Assembly (NCBI RefSeq): GCF_003944795.1
Contig: NZ_RWBG01000004.1
Location: 248,001-312,000, forward strand
Source: Mangrovimonas spongiae
GTDB taxonomy: Bacteria; Bacteroidota; Bacteroidia; Flavobacteriales; Flavobacteriaceae
Direction of reading: 5' to 3'
Length of the DNA: 64,000 nucleotides
In this document: in pieces, positions 53,654-61,921 of the stretch
How the letters are laid out: the number at the start of each line of letters is the position of its first letter
Numbering within the stretch: position 1 is the stretch's first letter
The notes under the pieces: model-generated
What the model saw: only the letters and a program-made list of their open reading frames with translations
What the model was told of the DNA's origin: nothing
The model's database searches: none
Translations under genes and position numbers: made by a program

Positions 53654-55278
53654 TTTTTACGAACGCGTTTTAAATCTAACAAATTAGTTGGGTTTATACC
53701 TAAACCAGTAACGTTTTTTCGTGTAAAACGTACGACTTCATCATAAAACATAACCACAACGGGAGTTTCTTGCATAACAAGACTATCCATTTTTGTGTAA
53801 AGCAATTCACGTGCTTTTGTGTTTGTTTCGGTAAAAGCTTGTTCATATAATTGGTCAAAAACACGACTTGAAAAATGTGTGTAGTTTGGGCCATTTGGTG
53901 CAAAGTTTTTACTATAATAAAGCGATAAGTAATTTTCGGCATCTGGGTAATCGGCAATCCAACTGGCACGAAACATATCCAATTTACCATTAGCTTTAGC
54001 ATCTTTTAGAGTAGCAGCAGGAATAACATCAACAGTAACAGTTAATCCTGTTTTTTGTAATTCACGTTGAATATACTCGCAAAAACTTAGGTAATTACTA
54101 GTAGTGGTTATGGTAATTTCTGGAGTTGTTATACCTGTTTCAGTTTTAAATTGAGTTACGAGTTGTTTAGCTTTTTCAGGTTGATAATTATACCCTATAG
54201 CATCATTATACCCAGGCAATCCTTTGGGAATAAAACCACCATTAGCAGGAATACCAATACCGTTACGTAAGTAGGTCATCATTTTTTTTCGATCAAATCC
54301 ATAATTAACAGCTTGTCGTAGTAATTTTGATTGGATTTCAGAAACATTAGAATCCATATAAAACGCTAGGTACTCGGTGTTTAGATATGGAGCACGAATC
54401 ATATTTACGTCTTTAATATATTTGTTTCTAAGCACACCTTTTGCAGTTAAAATTTCATCTTTATAAGACGCATCAAGCCCAGAAACATAATCAATATTAC
54501 CTTGAGCAAATTGCAAAAACTCACTTTGTTTATCGGGTAAAAATGTAATGGCTACAGCTTCTAAATAAGGAAGCTTTTTACCTTTGGAATCGGTTTCAAA
54601 ATAGTTGTGGTTTTTCCTAAATACCAATTTGATATTTTCTTCCCAGCGTTTAAACTTAAATGGGCCAGTTCCTATCGGGTTTGCTCTAAAATCGTTACCG
54701 TAGTGTTCTACTATTTCTTTAGGAACAACGCTACAGTATTTCATGGTTAATAAGCCTAGAAAGGCAGGGAAAGGTTGTTTTAATTGTATTTGAAAGGTAG
54801 AATCGTTTATCGCTTTAAAACTTTTAACTTTATTTAAAACCCAACTACCGGGTGATGCTACTTTAGGATTAATAAGGCGGTTAAAACTATACTCAAAATC
54901 ATAAGCAGTAACAGTTCTCGTAGAGTCTTTTCCAAAAAGATGATGTTTATGAAACCAAACATCATGTCGTAAAGTAAATGTGTAGGTTTTAGCGCTATCG
55001 GTTATTATCCAATGTTTAGCAATGCTTGGTTTTACATTTAGACTGTCATCCATCTCTACCAAGCCGTTAAATAACTGATTTGTAGCCCAAATGTCAGCTA
55101 AGTCCTTAGAGAATGCTGGATCCAAAGAGCCAATGTTTTTATGCTCGTTATAACGAAAAACCAAATGATCGTTATTTTTTGTGGCTTGTTTTTCGCAGCA
55201 AAAAAGACATAATGCTAGACAACTAATTGTAAAATAATATATTAAAGCGTTTAAGTTTGGTAGTAAGGGTTTTATCAT
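53650..55278 (-). CDS. Peptide/solute-binding lipoprotein (SBP family 5)
   Basis: 542 residues from the ATG at 55278 (MIKPLLPNLNALIYY); the longer frame to 55308 is less likely. A lipobox (CLFCC) puts a lipidated cysteine near residue 28. The rest is a family 5 extracytoplasmic binding protein: SLDPAFSKDLADIWATNQLFNGLVE, WHFTLR-like DVWFHKHHLFGKDSTRTVTAYDFEYSFNRLI, and the closing hinge PDAENYLSLYYSKNFAPNGPN. It should deliver oligopeptides or similar solutes to an ABC permease, but no permease genes are adjacent, so it may work with a distant transporter or on its own. Confidence 0.88.
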   Translation of the reverse strand: MIKPLLPNLNALIYYFTISCLALCLFCCEKQATKNNDHLVFRYNEHKNIGSLDPAFSKDLADIWATNQLFNGLVEMDDSLNVKPSIAKHWIITDSAKTYTFTLRHDVWFHKHHLFGKDSTRTVTAYDFEYSFNRLINPKVASPGSWVLNKVKSFKAINDSTFQIQLKQPFPAFLGLLTMKYCSVVPKEIVEHYGNDFRANPIGTGPFKFKRWEENIKLVFRKNHNYFETDSKGKKLPYLEAVAITFLPDKQSEFLQFAQGNIDYVSGLDASYKDEILTAKGVLRNKYIKDVNMIRAPYLNTEYLAFYMDSNVSEIQSKLLRQAVNYGFDRKKMMTYLRNGIGIPANGGFIPKGLPGYNDAIGYNYQPEKAKQLVTQFKTETGITTPEITITTTSNYLSFCEYIQRELQKTGLTVTVDVIPAATLKDAKANGKLDMFRASWIADYPDAENYLSLYYSKNFAPNGPNYTHFSSRVFDQLYEQAFTETNTKARELLYTKMDSLVMQETPVVVMFYDEVVRFTRKNVTGLGINPTNLLDLKRVRKN

Positions 55279-55293
55279 TCTATTATTTAGTTG

Positions 55294-55301
55294 TAAATTT
55301 G
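55294..55301 (+). promoter_or_regulatory. Candidate -7 element for mtaB
   Basis: TAAATTTG, full TAnnTTTG match 62 bp before the mtaB start in the divergent gap. The -33 is not clear. Confidence 0.35.
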
Positions 55302-55363
55302 CAGCCATTTAATTGTAAAGATAAATTTTAACACGTCCTAAAACAAAGTTTGCTTAAATAAAT

Positions 55364-56692
55364 ATGGAACGTAAAAAAGTCGCATTTTATACATTAGGCT
55401 GTAAGCTTAACTTCTCGGAGACATCAACCATTGCTAGAAACTTCACCAATGAAGGGTTTGATCGTGTTGACTTTTCTGAAAAAGCTGATATTTATGTGAT
55501 TAATACATGCTCGGTAACCGAAAATGCCGACAAGCGTTTTAAAACCATTGTTAAGCAAGCACAAAAAGCTAATGAAGAAGCGTTTGTTGCAGCAATAGGC
55601 TGTTATGCGCAATTAAAACCACAGGAATTGGCCGATGTTGATGGCGTGGATTTAGTACTTGGCGCTACCGAGAAGTTCAAAATCACCGATTATTTAAACG
55701 ATTTATCTAAAAACGATTTAGGTGAAGTCCATTCTTGTGAAATTGATGAAGCCGATTTTTACGTGGGAAGTTATTCTATAGGTGATAGAACGCGCGCTTT
55801 TTTAAAAGTTCAAGACGGCTGCGATTACAAATGTACCTATTGTACCATTCCATTAGCTCGTGGTATTTCACGTAGTGATACCATGGAAAATGTATTACAA
55901 AATGCCAAAGAGATTTCAGAAAAAGGCATCAAGGAAATTGTGTTAACAGGTGTTAATATTGGCGATTATGGAAAAGGCGAATTCGGTAATAAAAAGCACG
56001 AGCATACGTTTCTAGATTTGGTAACCGAATTGGATAAAGTAAAAGGGATAGAACGTTTGCGCATCTCTTCAATAGAGCCTAATCTATTAAAAAACGACAC
56101 GATAGATTTAGTGTCAAAATCCAGAGCTTTTGTACCGCATTTCCATATTCCGTTGCAAAGTGGCAGCAACACTATCTTAAAGAAAATGAAGCGCCGCTAC
56201 ATGCGTGAGCTTTATGTAGATCGTGTAGCTAAAGTTCGTGAAGTTATGCCACATGCTTGCATTGGTGTTGATGTGATTGTTGGTTTTCCTGGAGAAACCG
56301 ACGAACATTTTTTAGAGACTTATAACTTTTTAAATGAATTAGATATATCTTATCTGCACGTTTTTACTTATTCTGAACGCGATAATACCGAAGCCGCCGA
56401 AATGGATGGCGTCGTCCCTAAAAAAGTACGCTCTAAACGAAGTAAAATGCTGCGTGGTTTATCTGTAAAAAAGCGACGTGCATTTTATGAAAACCAATTA
56501 GGCACTAAACGTACGGTATTGTTTGAGGGAGAAAACAAAGCAGGCTACATTCATGGGTTTACCGAAAATTATGTTAAAGTTAAAGCACCATGGAACCCAG
56601 AACTTGTTAACACGTTACATGATGTTGAACTTACCAAGATAGATGAGGATGGTTTGGTAAGATTCGAGTTTTTAAGTGTTTCGGTAAATTAA
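55364..56692 (+). CDS. mtaB: tRNA t6A37 methylthiotransferase
   Basis: 442 residues. The N-terminal MTTase domain has KVAFYTLGCKLNFSET, NTCSVTENAD and AAIGCYAQ, supplying three cysteines for the auxiliary cluster; the radical-SAM motif is CDYKCTYC; HIPLQSGSNTILKKMKRRY follows, and a C-terminal TRAM domain closes. The GCKLN and NTCSVT patterns are the MtaB rather than MiaB or RimO version. The enzyme adds a methylthio group to threonylcarbamoyladenosine 37 of tRNAs reading ANN codons, improving decoding. Confidence 0.94.
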   Translation: MERKKVAFYTLGCKLNFSETSTIARNFTNEGFDRVDFSEKADIYVINTCSVTENADKRFKTIVKQAQKANEEAFVAAIGCYAQLKPQELADVDGVDLVLGATEKFKITDYLNDLSKNDLGEVHSCEIDEADFYVGSYSIGDRTRAFLKVQDGCDYKCTYCTIPLARGISRSDTMENVLQNAKEISEKGIKEIVLTGVNIGDYGKGEFGNKKHEHTFLDLVTELDKVKGIERLRISSIEPNLLKNDTIDLVSKSRAFVPHFHIPLQSGSNTILKKMKRRYMRELYVDRVAKVREVMPHACIGVDVIVGFPGETDEHFLETYNFLNELDISYLHVFTYSERDNTEAAEMDGVVPKKVRSKRSKMLRGLSVKKRRAFYENQLGTKRTVLFEGENKAGYIHGFTENYVKVKAPWNPELVNTLHDVELTKIDEDGLVRFEFLSVSVN

Positions 56693-56797
56693 ATCTCCTT
56701 ATTTTTTGTAACTCATCGGTTTTCAGTAGTCTTTCAGCTATTTTTTTGGGTAATTATTAGGTGTAAAATTACTTTTATTTCCAGTAATTATATTGCC

Positions 56798-57322
56798 ATG
56801 CATAAATTTATAAATAAGCTATTTTTTTTAGCATCACTTACAGTCGTTTTTGCTTGTTCAAGCGATCAAGATGATGTTGCTAATGAACCATCTGGCATTG
56901 AAGGTGTTTGGGGATTGAATAAAATAACCTTAGAAACACCTTTAGATGTTAATAATGATGGTGTTGCGAGTACTATTTTATTTGAAACACCTGGATATTT
57001 AGGTCATTCGGAGTTAATTATAAATAATGAAACAAGTGGGACTATTTATTTTAGTGCCCAAACTACTTACAACACAAAAGAAGAAGATGGAAAGTTAATC
57101 TTTATGATTACTAGTTCTACAAATGGAGATAGAGTTGATGAACCTATAAGTTATACTCTAGAAGATGGAATTGGAATTATTAATCATGCTGGAGTAGAAT
57201 CATCTTTTACAGTAAGCGAAAATACGTTATCTATAACTGTTGCGAATGGCTTTATAGCTAAAGACCACATTACAGGAGATATATCGGTATCTCAAAACTT
57301 GACTTATACATTTGTAAAATAA
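56798..57322 (+). CDS. Small lipoprotein, lipocalin-like
   Basis: 174 residues. Lipobox VVFACSS puts the lipidated cysteine near residue 20. The mature part (GIEGVWGLNKITLETPLDVNNDG to ISVSQNLTYTFVK) resembles short lipocalin-like lipoproteins of flavobacteria, with GVWGL near the start of the barrel. No ligand can be predicted. It stands alone, 105 bp after mtaB. Confidence 0.7.
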   Translation: MHKFINKLFFLASLTVVFACSSDQDDVANEPSGIEGVWGLNKITLETPLDVNNDGVASTILFETPGYLGHSELIINNETSGTIYFSAQTTYNTKEEDGKLIFMITSSTNGDRVDEPISYTLEDGIGIINHAGVESSFTVSENTLSITVANGFIAKDHITGDISVSQNLTYTFVK

Positions 57323-57336
57323 ATAATAAGCCGTTT

Positions 57337-57633
57337 TTAAATTCTAACACCAACAGGCAACATACTTTTATAACGCTTATTTTTTCTAATAAATTTAGCT
57401 ATTTCAGGACTTGTAGGGACAACACTTAAATTGCGTTCTTCAATATTTTGGAACACAATTTTTATAAACTCGTTTTGAAATTCTGCCGAATCAATTTCTT
57501 CAGGAACAACTAGCTTTGTTAAGAATATTTTTCGTTCTTGAAGCGAATATTCAATTTTTGCTAAATGGTCATCAACTTTTAATTCAAACTGGCGTAAAAA
57601 GTCATTATCTACAAGATCAGCTGCATCAATCAT
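57337..57633 (-). CDS. Small GNAT-related acetyltransferase (N-acetyltransferase CG type)
   Basis: 98 residues. The pattern DHLAKIEYSLQERKIFLTKLVVPEE, KIVFQNIEERNLSVVPTSPEIAKFIRKNKRYKSML corresponds to the minimal GNAT fold of NATD1/YjdJ-like proteins, in which the P-V-P-x-x-P-E-x-A-x-(F/Y) end is conserved. No substrate is known. It is convergent with the lipoprotein gene and divergent from the hydrolase gene. Confidence 0.75.
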   Translation of the reverse strand: MIDAADLVDNDFLRQFELKVDDHLAKIEYSLQERKIFLTKLVVPEEIDSAEFQNEFIKIVFQNIEERNLSVVPTSPEIAKFIRKNKRYKSMLPVGVRI

Positions 57634-57750
57634 AATAAAATATTTTATTTACTAGGAATGTTTAGGAGTAAGTACTATTTTCAATAGTTTTGTAACGCAA
57701 ATTTACGAAAAATTATTGTTAATAGGAACATATTTAATGGTTTATATCCC

Positions 57751-58413
57751 ATGAACGCCGAAGTTATACACGTTTATTTTATGCCAGGAATGGCTGCAAA
57801 CCCTAAAATTTTCGAGAATATAGAACTGCCTTCAGATAAGTTTGAATCGCATTGGTTAGAATGGGAAATTCCATTAAAAAACGAAAGTTTAACCAACTAC
57901 GCTAAGCGCCTCTCTAAAAAAGTGACTCATGATAATGTCGTGCTTCTTGGTGTGTCATTTGGAGGTATTTTGGTGCAAGAAATGCAAAAGTATGTGCAAG
58001 CGAGAAAAGTTATAATTGTTTCAACAGTTAAAACTAAATATGAGTTACCTAAACGCTTAAAATTTGCAAAATATATTAAGGTTTATAAACTTATTCCTGC
58101 TAGAGCATTTAAAGATTTGGATTTTTTAGCACGTTTTGCACTTGGTAAAAGGGCCACTAAACGTGTAGAATTATATAAGAAATACTTATCTGTTAACGAT
58201 GCCCATTATATGAGGTGGTCCATACAACAAATAGTTTGTTGGGACGTTGTAAAACCTTTAGAAGGAGTTGTTCATATTCATGGCGATAAAGATCTTGTGT
58301 TTCCGTATTATCACATAAAAAACTGTATTACAGTAAAAGGAGGAACGCATATTATGATATTAAATAGATATAAATGGTTTAATGAGCATTTACCTAAACT
58401 TATTTTAAGCTAA
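57751..58413 (+). CDS. Alpha/beta hydrolase
   Basis: 220 residues. Nucleophile elbow GVSFGG (serine near 71), acid HGDKD near 177 and histidine in GGTHIM near 203 complete the triad. The N-terminus YFMPGMAANPKIFENI takes the oxyanion-hole place. It lacks a signal peptide, so it acts in the cytoplasm; the substrate is unknown. The lytic transglycosylase gene begins 45 bp downstream in the same direction. Confidence 0.8.
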   Translation: MNAEVIHVYFMPGMAANPKIFENIELPSDKFESHWLEWEIPLKNESLTNYAKRLSKKVTHDNVVLLGVSFGGILVQEMQKYVQARKVIIVSTVKTKYELPKRLKFAKYIKVYKLIPARAFKDLDFLARFALGKRATKRVELYKKYLSVNDAHYMRWSIQQIVCWDVVKPLEGVVHIHGDKDLVFPYYHIKNCITVKGGTHIMILNRYKWFNEHLPKLILS

Positions 58414-58457
58414 AACCAATTTAAATTAAAAAGCTTTTATTAATTTTATAAAAAAAC

Positions 58458-59390
58458 ATGATAGTTATGAGATGGATTAAAAATGTAATGGCGCTTTTAG
58501 GGCTGTTTTTTGTGGCATCTATTTTTGTGAACGCTTTCCAAGATGCTCCTACAGACGAAAATTTTGAAAAAAAACTTGTAAACGATTATAATGTTTATGC
58601 ACTTCAGGTACCTGAATATTTAGAATTTTCTGGCGAACCTGTTCCGTTAAATAATCCAGATATATACGAACGTATAGATAGAGAGCTTTTGGTAAACACT
58701 TATTGGCAATCCAACGGGTTGTTAATGTTTAAACGTGCTAAAAAGTACTTTCCTGTTATCGAGCCTATTTTAGCAAAACATGGTGTGCCAGACGATTTTA
58801 AATACTTAGCAGTTATAGAAAGTGGCTTAACCAATGCTGTATCGCCTGCTGGAGCACGTGGTTTTTGGCAAATAATGAAAACAACAGGACGCGAATATGG
58901 ATTGGAAATTAATGATAATGTAGATGAACGTTATAATCTAGAAATGGCTACAGAAGTAGCTTGCGAGTATTTAAAAAAATCTAAAGAGCGTTTTGGGTCA
59001 TGGACATTAGCTGCAGCAGCGTATAATGCAGGTAATTATGGTGTTTCAAAAGAATTAGAAAGACAAAACGTATCCGATTATTACGATTTGTTATTAGGAC
59101 AGGAAACAGGACGTTATGTATTTAGAATATTAGCTTTAAAAGAAATTTTAAGTCACCCAGACAAATATGGCTTTAACTTTAGAGATAAAGACTTGTATAA
59201 AAATGTGCCTACATATAAAGTTGGGGTAGATACCGCTGTTACAGATTTTACCGCATTTTCTGAAAAATTTGGAATTAACTATAAAATATTAAAAATACAT
59301 AACCCGTGGTTGCGTGAAAAGCACTTAAATAACAAATCACGTAAGCAGTATTTTATAGACATACCTAAAGAGGGAGTCTACTTAAAATAA
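58458..59390 (+). CDS. Membrane-anchored lytic transglycosylase (MltD-like)
   Basis: 310 residues. An N-terminal signal/anchor (MALLGLFFVASIFVNAFQ) precedes an SLT domain: the catalytic glutamate is in LAVIESGLTNAVSPAGARGFWQIM (near residue 126), followed by AAAYNAGNYGVSKELER. A C-terminal stretch VTDFTAFSEKFGINYKILKIHNPWL resembles a LysM repeat for peptidoglycan binding. It cuts glycan strands with anhydro-sugar formation during wall growth. It could also start at the ATG three codons later. It precedes cls by 8 bp. Confidence 0.9.
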   Translation: MIVMRWIKNVMALLGLFFVASIFVNAFQDAPTDENFEKKLVNDYNVYALQVPEYLEFSGEPVPLNNPDIYERIDRELLVNTYWQSNGLLMFKRAKKYFPVIEPILAKHGVPDDFKYLAVIESGLTNAVSPAGARGFWQIMKTTGREYGLEINDNVDERYNLEMATEVACEYLKKSKERFGSWTLAAAAYNAGNYGVSKELERQNVSDYYDLLLGQETGRYVFRILALKEILSHPDKYGFNFRDKDLYKNVPTYKVGVDTAVTDFTAFSEKFGINYKILKIHNPWLREKHLNNKSRKQYFIDIPKEGVYLK

Positions 59391-59397
59391 CACATCA

Positions 59398-60849
59398 TTG
59401 GAGTTTTTAAAGGATAATTTTTGGAACATTTTAATAGTATTAAACTATGTTTTAGCCATTTCGGCTGCCATAACAATTTTATTTAAAAACATAAATCCAT
59501 CCAAAACACTTACTTATATTATTGTATTAGTGTTTTTTCCGTTTTTTGGACTAGTCGTATATTATTTCTTTGGTCAAGAATACCGAAAAAATAAAATCTT
59601 TAATCGGAAAAGAATCTTAAATAAATCTGTTGTAAAAAGAGTTCAAGAAGAATTAGAACTTAATACACGAGAATTAGAAGAGGTAAAAAAGCAATTAGAT
59701 AAAAAAGTGAAACTTGTAAAACTGCTTCATAATAGCGATAATTCACCATTAACACTAAATAATAACGTAGAGTTGCTTTTTAATGGTGAAGCAAAATTTA
59801 AGCGCTTATTAAAAGATTTAGACGGCGCTAAACATCATATTCATTTAGAATATTATATCATTAAAGATGATAGAATAGGTACGCAGGTTATCGATATTTT
59901 GTGTGAAAAGGCAAAATCTGGAGTAAAAGTTAGAGTTAGTTACGATGATGTAGGTAGTAAAATATCTAAAAAATCCAAACACAAACTAAAACAATCTGGA
60001 GTTGAATTTTTCCCCTTTATGCCGGTGCTATTTCCGCGATTTGCAGGAAAAATGAATTACAGAAACCATAGAAAAATTGCTATAGTAGATGGCGAAATAG
60101 GTTATGTTGGCGGTATTAACATGTCCGATACGTATATGAATTATACCGACTCCAAACTATATTGGAGAGATACTCATGTTAGAATTGTTGGCGAAGCTGT
60201 AAAGCAACTTCAAATTCATTTTTTAACAACTTGGGATTTTGTTTCAGGAGAAACCATAAATATTACAACAAGCTATTTCCCTGAAATACACTATAATGAT
60301 GATGTTGCGGTGCAAATAGCAGGAAGTGGTCCAGATACAGATTGGGCTAATATTCTGGAAGTTCTTATGTTAGCCATTACAACAGCCGAAGATTACGTAT
60401 ATATTACAACGCCTTATTTTATACCAAACGATGAAATAGTTACAGCCTTGCAAATTGCAGATAAGAGTGGTGTTGATGTAAAATTAATAGTGCCTTACGA
60501 ATCGGATTCTTGGACCGCCAAACACGCTACCAATTCTTTTCTACAACCTTTATTAGAAGCAGGTGTAGAGGTTTATCATTATACCAAAGGCTTTGTGCAC
60601 GCCAAAACAGTTGTAATTGACGATATTTTCTGTACGGTAGGAACATCAAATATGGACTATAGAAGCTTTAATATTAATTTTGAAGTTAATGCCATAATTT
60701 ACAATGAACAAGTAAGTGTAGATCTTAAAAAGCAATTTTTAAAAGATTTACAAGATTGTAATAAAATAGATATTAACGTTTGGGAGAAACGCTCAAATTT
60801 TATCAGACTTCAAGAGTCGCTTTGTAGGCTTTGGTCACCTTTATTGTAA
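59398..60849 (+). CDS. cls: Cardiolipin synthase
   Basis: 483 residues. TTG start at 59398 (M-EFLKDNFWNILIVL), as no ATG lies close. Two N-terminal membrane helices (about 8-28, 37-57) precede two phospholipase-D motifs: NHRKIAIVDGEIGYVGGIN (HxKxxxxD, near 222) and VHAKTVVIDDIFCTVGTSNMD (near 400). The layout matches ClsA, which joins two phosphatidylglycerols into cardiolipin and glycerol at the inner membrane. Confidence 0.94.
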   Translation: MEFLKDNFWNILIVLNYVLAISAAITILFKNINPSKTLTYIIVLVFFPFFGLVVYYFFGQEYRKNKIFNRKRILNKSVVKRVQEELELNTRELEEVKKQLDKKVKLVKLLHNSDNSPLTLNNNVELLFNGEAKFKRLLKDLDGAKHHIHLEYYIIKDDRIGTQVIDILCEKAKSGVKVRVSYDDVGSKISKKSKHKLKQSGVEFFPFMPVLFPRFAGKMNYRNHRKIAIVDGEIGYVGGINMSDTYMNYTDSKLYWRDTHVRIVGEAVKQLQIHFLTTWDFVSGETINITTSYFPEIHYNDDVAVQIAGSGPDTDWANILEVLMLAITTAEDYVYITTPYFIPNDEIVTALQIADKSGVDVKLIVPYESDSWTAKHATNSFLQPLLEAGVEVYHYTKGFVHAKTVVIDDIFCTVGTSNMDYRSFNINFEVNAIIYNEQVSVDLKKQFLKDLQDCNKIDINVWEKRSNFIRLQESLCRLWSPLL

Positions 60850-60854
60850 GGAGC

Positions 60855-61427
60855 TTATCGTCTTTTACCTGGTCTTTGCTGTCTATGACCACCAAAATGT
60901 TGATTAGGCATTTGAGCACGTTTCATGTTTTCTTTCATCATTTTAATCTGCTCGTTTAGCATACCGTGCTTGTCTAATTTTTCAGCTTCTTTAAGTAAAA
61001 TTTGTGCTTCTCTTTTACGTCTTTTAGCCATAGCTATACCAGCTAAGTTTAATTTTGCCATTGCTAAATCATGCCCCATAGAAAGCCCTAAAGAAATCGC
61101 TTTTTTAAAATATTTCTCGGCAGCATTCATATTATCTTGAGAAACCATAATACCATGTAGGTAATTATAATAACCTTGTTGTTTCTTTACAAGAGATGCT
61201 TCTGGGCTTTTAATTTTATTCAGCCATTTTTTGGCACCCTCAAAGTCTTGTTTTCTCAATCTTAAAAAGGCTAGCAAAATAAATTCGTTTTTAAAATAGA
61301 AAAACACAAAAACCGCAGCCAATAAAATAAGCATAATACCATTTCCAATATAACCTTCTGTAAATTGGTAAACAGCAAAAGCTATGATTAAACCGGCAAT
61401 GATTAATTTGAAAATTTTATTGTACAT
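60855..61427 (-). CDS. Membrane protein with TPR-like helices, function unknown
   Basis: 190 residues from the ATG at 61427 (MYNKIFKLIIAGL); the frame to 61496 adds 23 improbable residues. Two membrane helices (about 8-25, 28-45) precede a cytoplasmic helical region with TPR-like pairs (FLRLRKQDFEGAKKWLNKI, MNAAEKYFKKAISLGLSMGHDLAMAKLNLAGIAMAKRRKREAQILLKEAEKL) and a basic tail (GHRQQRPGKRR). It may be a scaffold. It converges with cls with a 5-bp gap and no terminator in sight. Confidence 0.7.
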   Translation of the reverse strand: MYNKIFKLIIAGLIIAFAVYQFTEGYIGNGIMLILLAAVFVFFYFKNEFILLAFLRLRKQDFEGAKKWLNKIKSPEASLVKKQQGYYNYLHGIMVSQDNMNAAEKYFKKAISLGLSMGHDLAMAKLNLAGIAMAKRRKREAQILLKEAEKLDKHGMLNEQIKMMKENMKRAQMPNQHFGGHRQQRPGKRR

Positions 61428-61559
61428 GATTGTTTTTTTATGTTGATATTTTATATTTAATGTAAATTTTTTAAAGTAAAAAACTTCAATATTCACCTAA
61501 TGTGAATTCAGGTTACAAAGAAACTAAAATTTTATTGAAAAATATTTTTAAAATAAAGG

Positions 61560-61590
61560 TTTGTCAAATAAAAAAGGCTTTGTATATTTG
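61560..61590 (+). promoter_or_regulatory. Promoter of rpmH
   Basis: TTTG at 61560-61563, 19-bp spacer, and TATATTTG at 61583-61590: an exact Bacteroidota promoter, 71 bp before the start. Confidence 0.8.
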
Positions 61591-61661
61591 CGCCGCAGTT
61601 TTAGAGACTTATTGTCTCAAGTAATAAAAGAAATTAATCAAGAAGTTAAAGATATAAAGAA

Positions 61662-61820
61662 ATGAAAAGAACGTTTCAACCATCTAAGAGAAAGAGAAAG
61701 AATAAGCACGGCTTTAGAGAAAGAATGGCCTCAGCTAATGGAAGAAAAGTCCTTGCTCGCAGAAGAGCAAAGGGAAGAAAGAAATTATCTGTATCTTCTG
61801 AATTAAGACATAAAAAATAA
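61662..61820 (+). CDS. rpmH: Ribosomal protein L34
   Basis: 52 residues, [22 protein letters not shown], ending [10 protein letters not shown]: the standard sequence with a short Bacteroidota-type tail. It is a basic large-subunit protein. Here it lies alone, before carB; the usual rnpA neighbour is absent, which is normal in this phylum. Confidence 0.98.
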   Translation: MKRTFQPSKRKRKNKHGFRERMASANGRKVLARRRAKGRKKLSVSSELRHKK

Positions 61821-61847
61821 TGAATTAACAATTGTTAATATATTTAA

Positions 61848-61877
61848 AGGTGTTACTAATAGTAGCGCCTTTTTTTA
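61848..61877 (+). terminator. rpmH terminator
   Basis: AGGTGTTACT and AGTAGCGCCT form a stem with two G-U pairs, followed by T7. Confidence 0.7.
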
Positions 61878-61891
61878 TATCTCATTTTAAT

Positions 61892-61899
61892 TAATTTTG
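61892..61899 (+). promoter_or_regulatory. Candidate -7 element of carB
   Basis: TAATTTTG, full TAnnTTTG match 22 bp before the ATG. The -33 region is inside the rpmH terminator T run and has no clear TTG. Confidence 0.4.
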
Positions 61900-61921
61900 C
61901 AATACCTTACAACACAACACA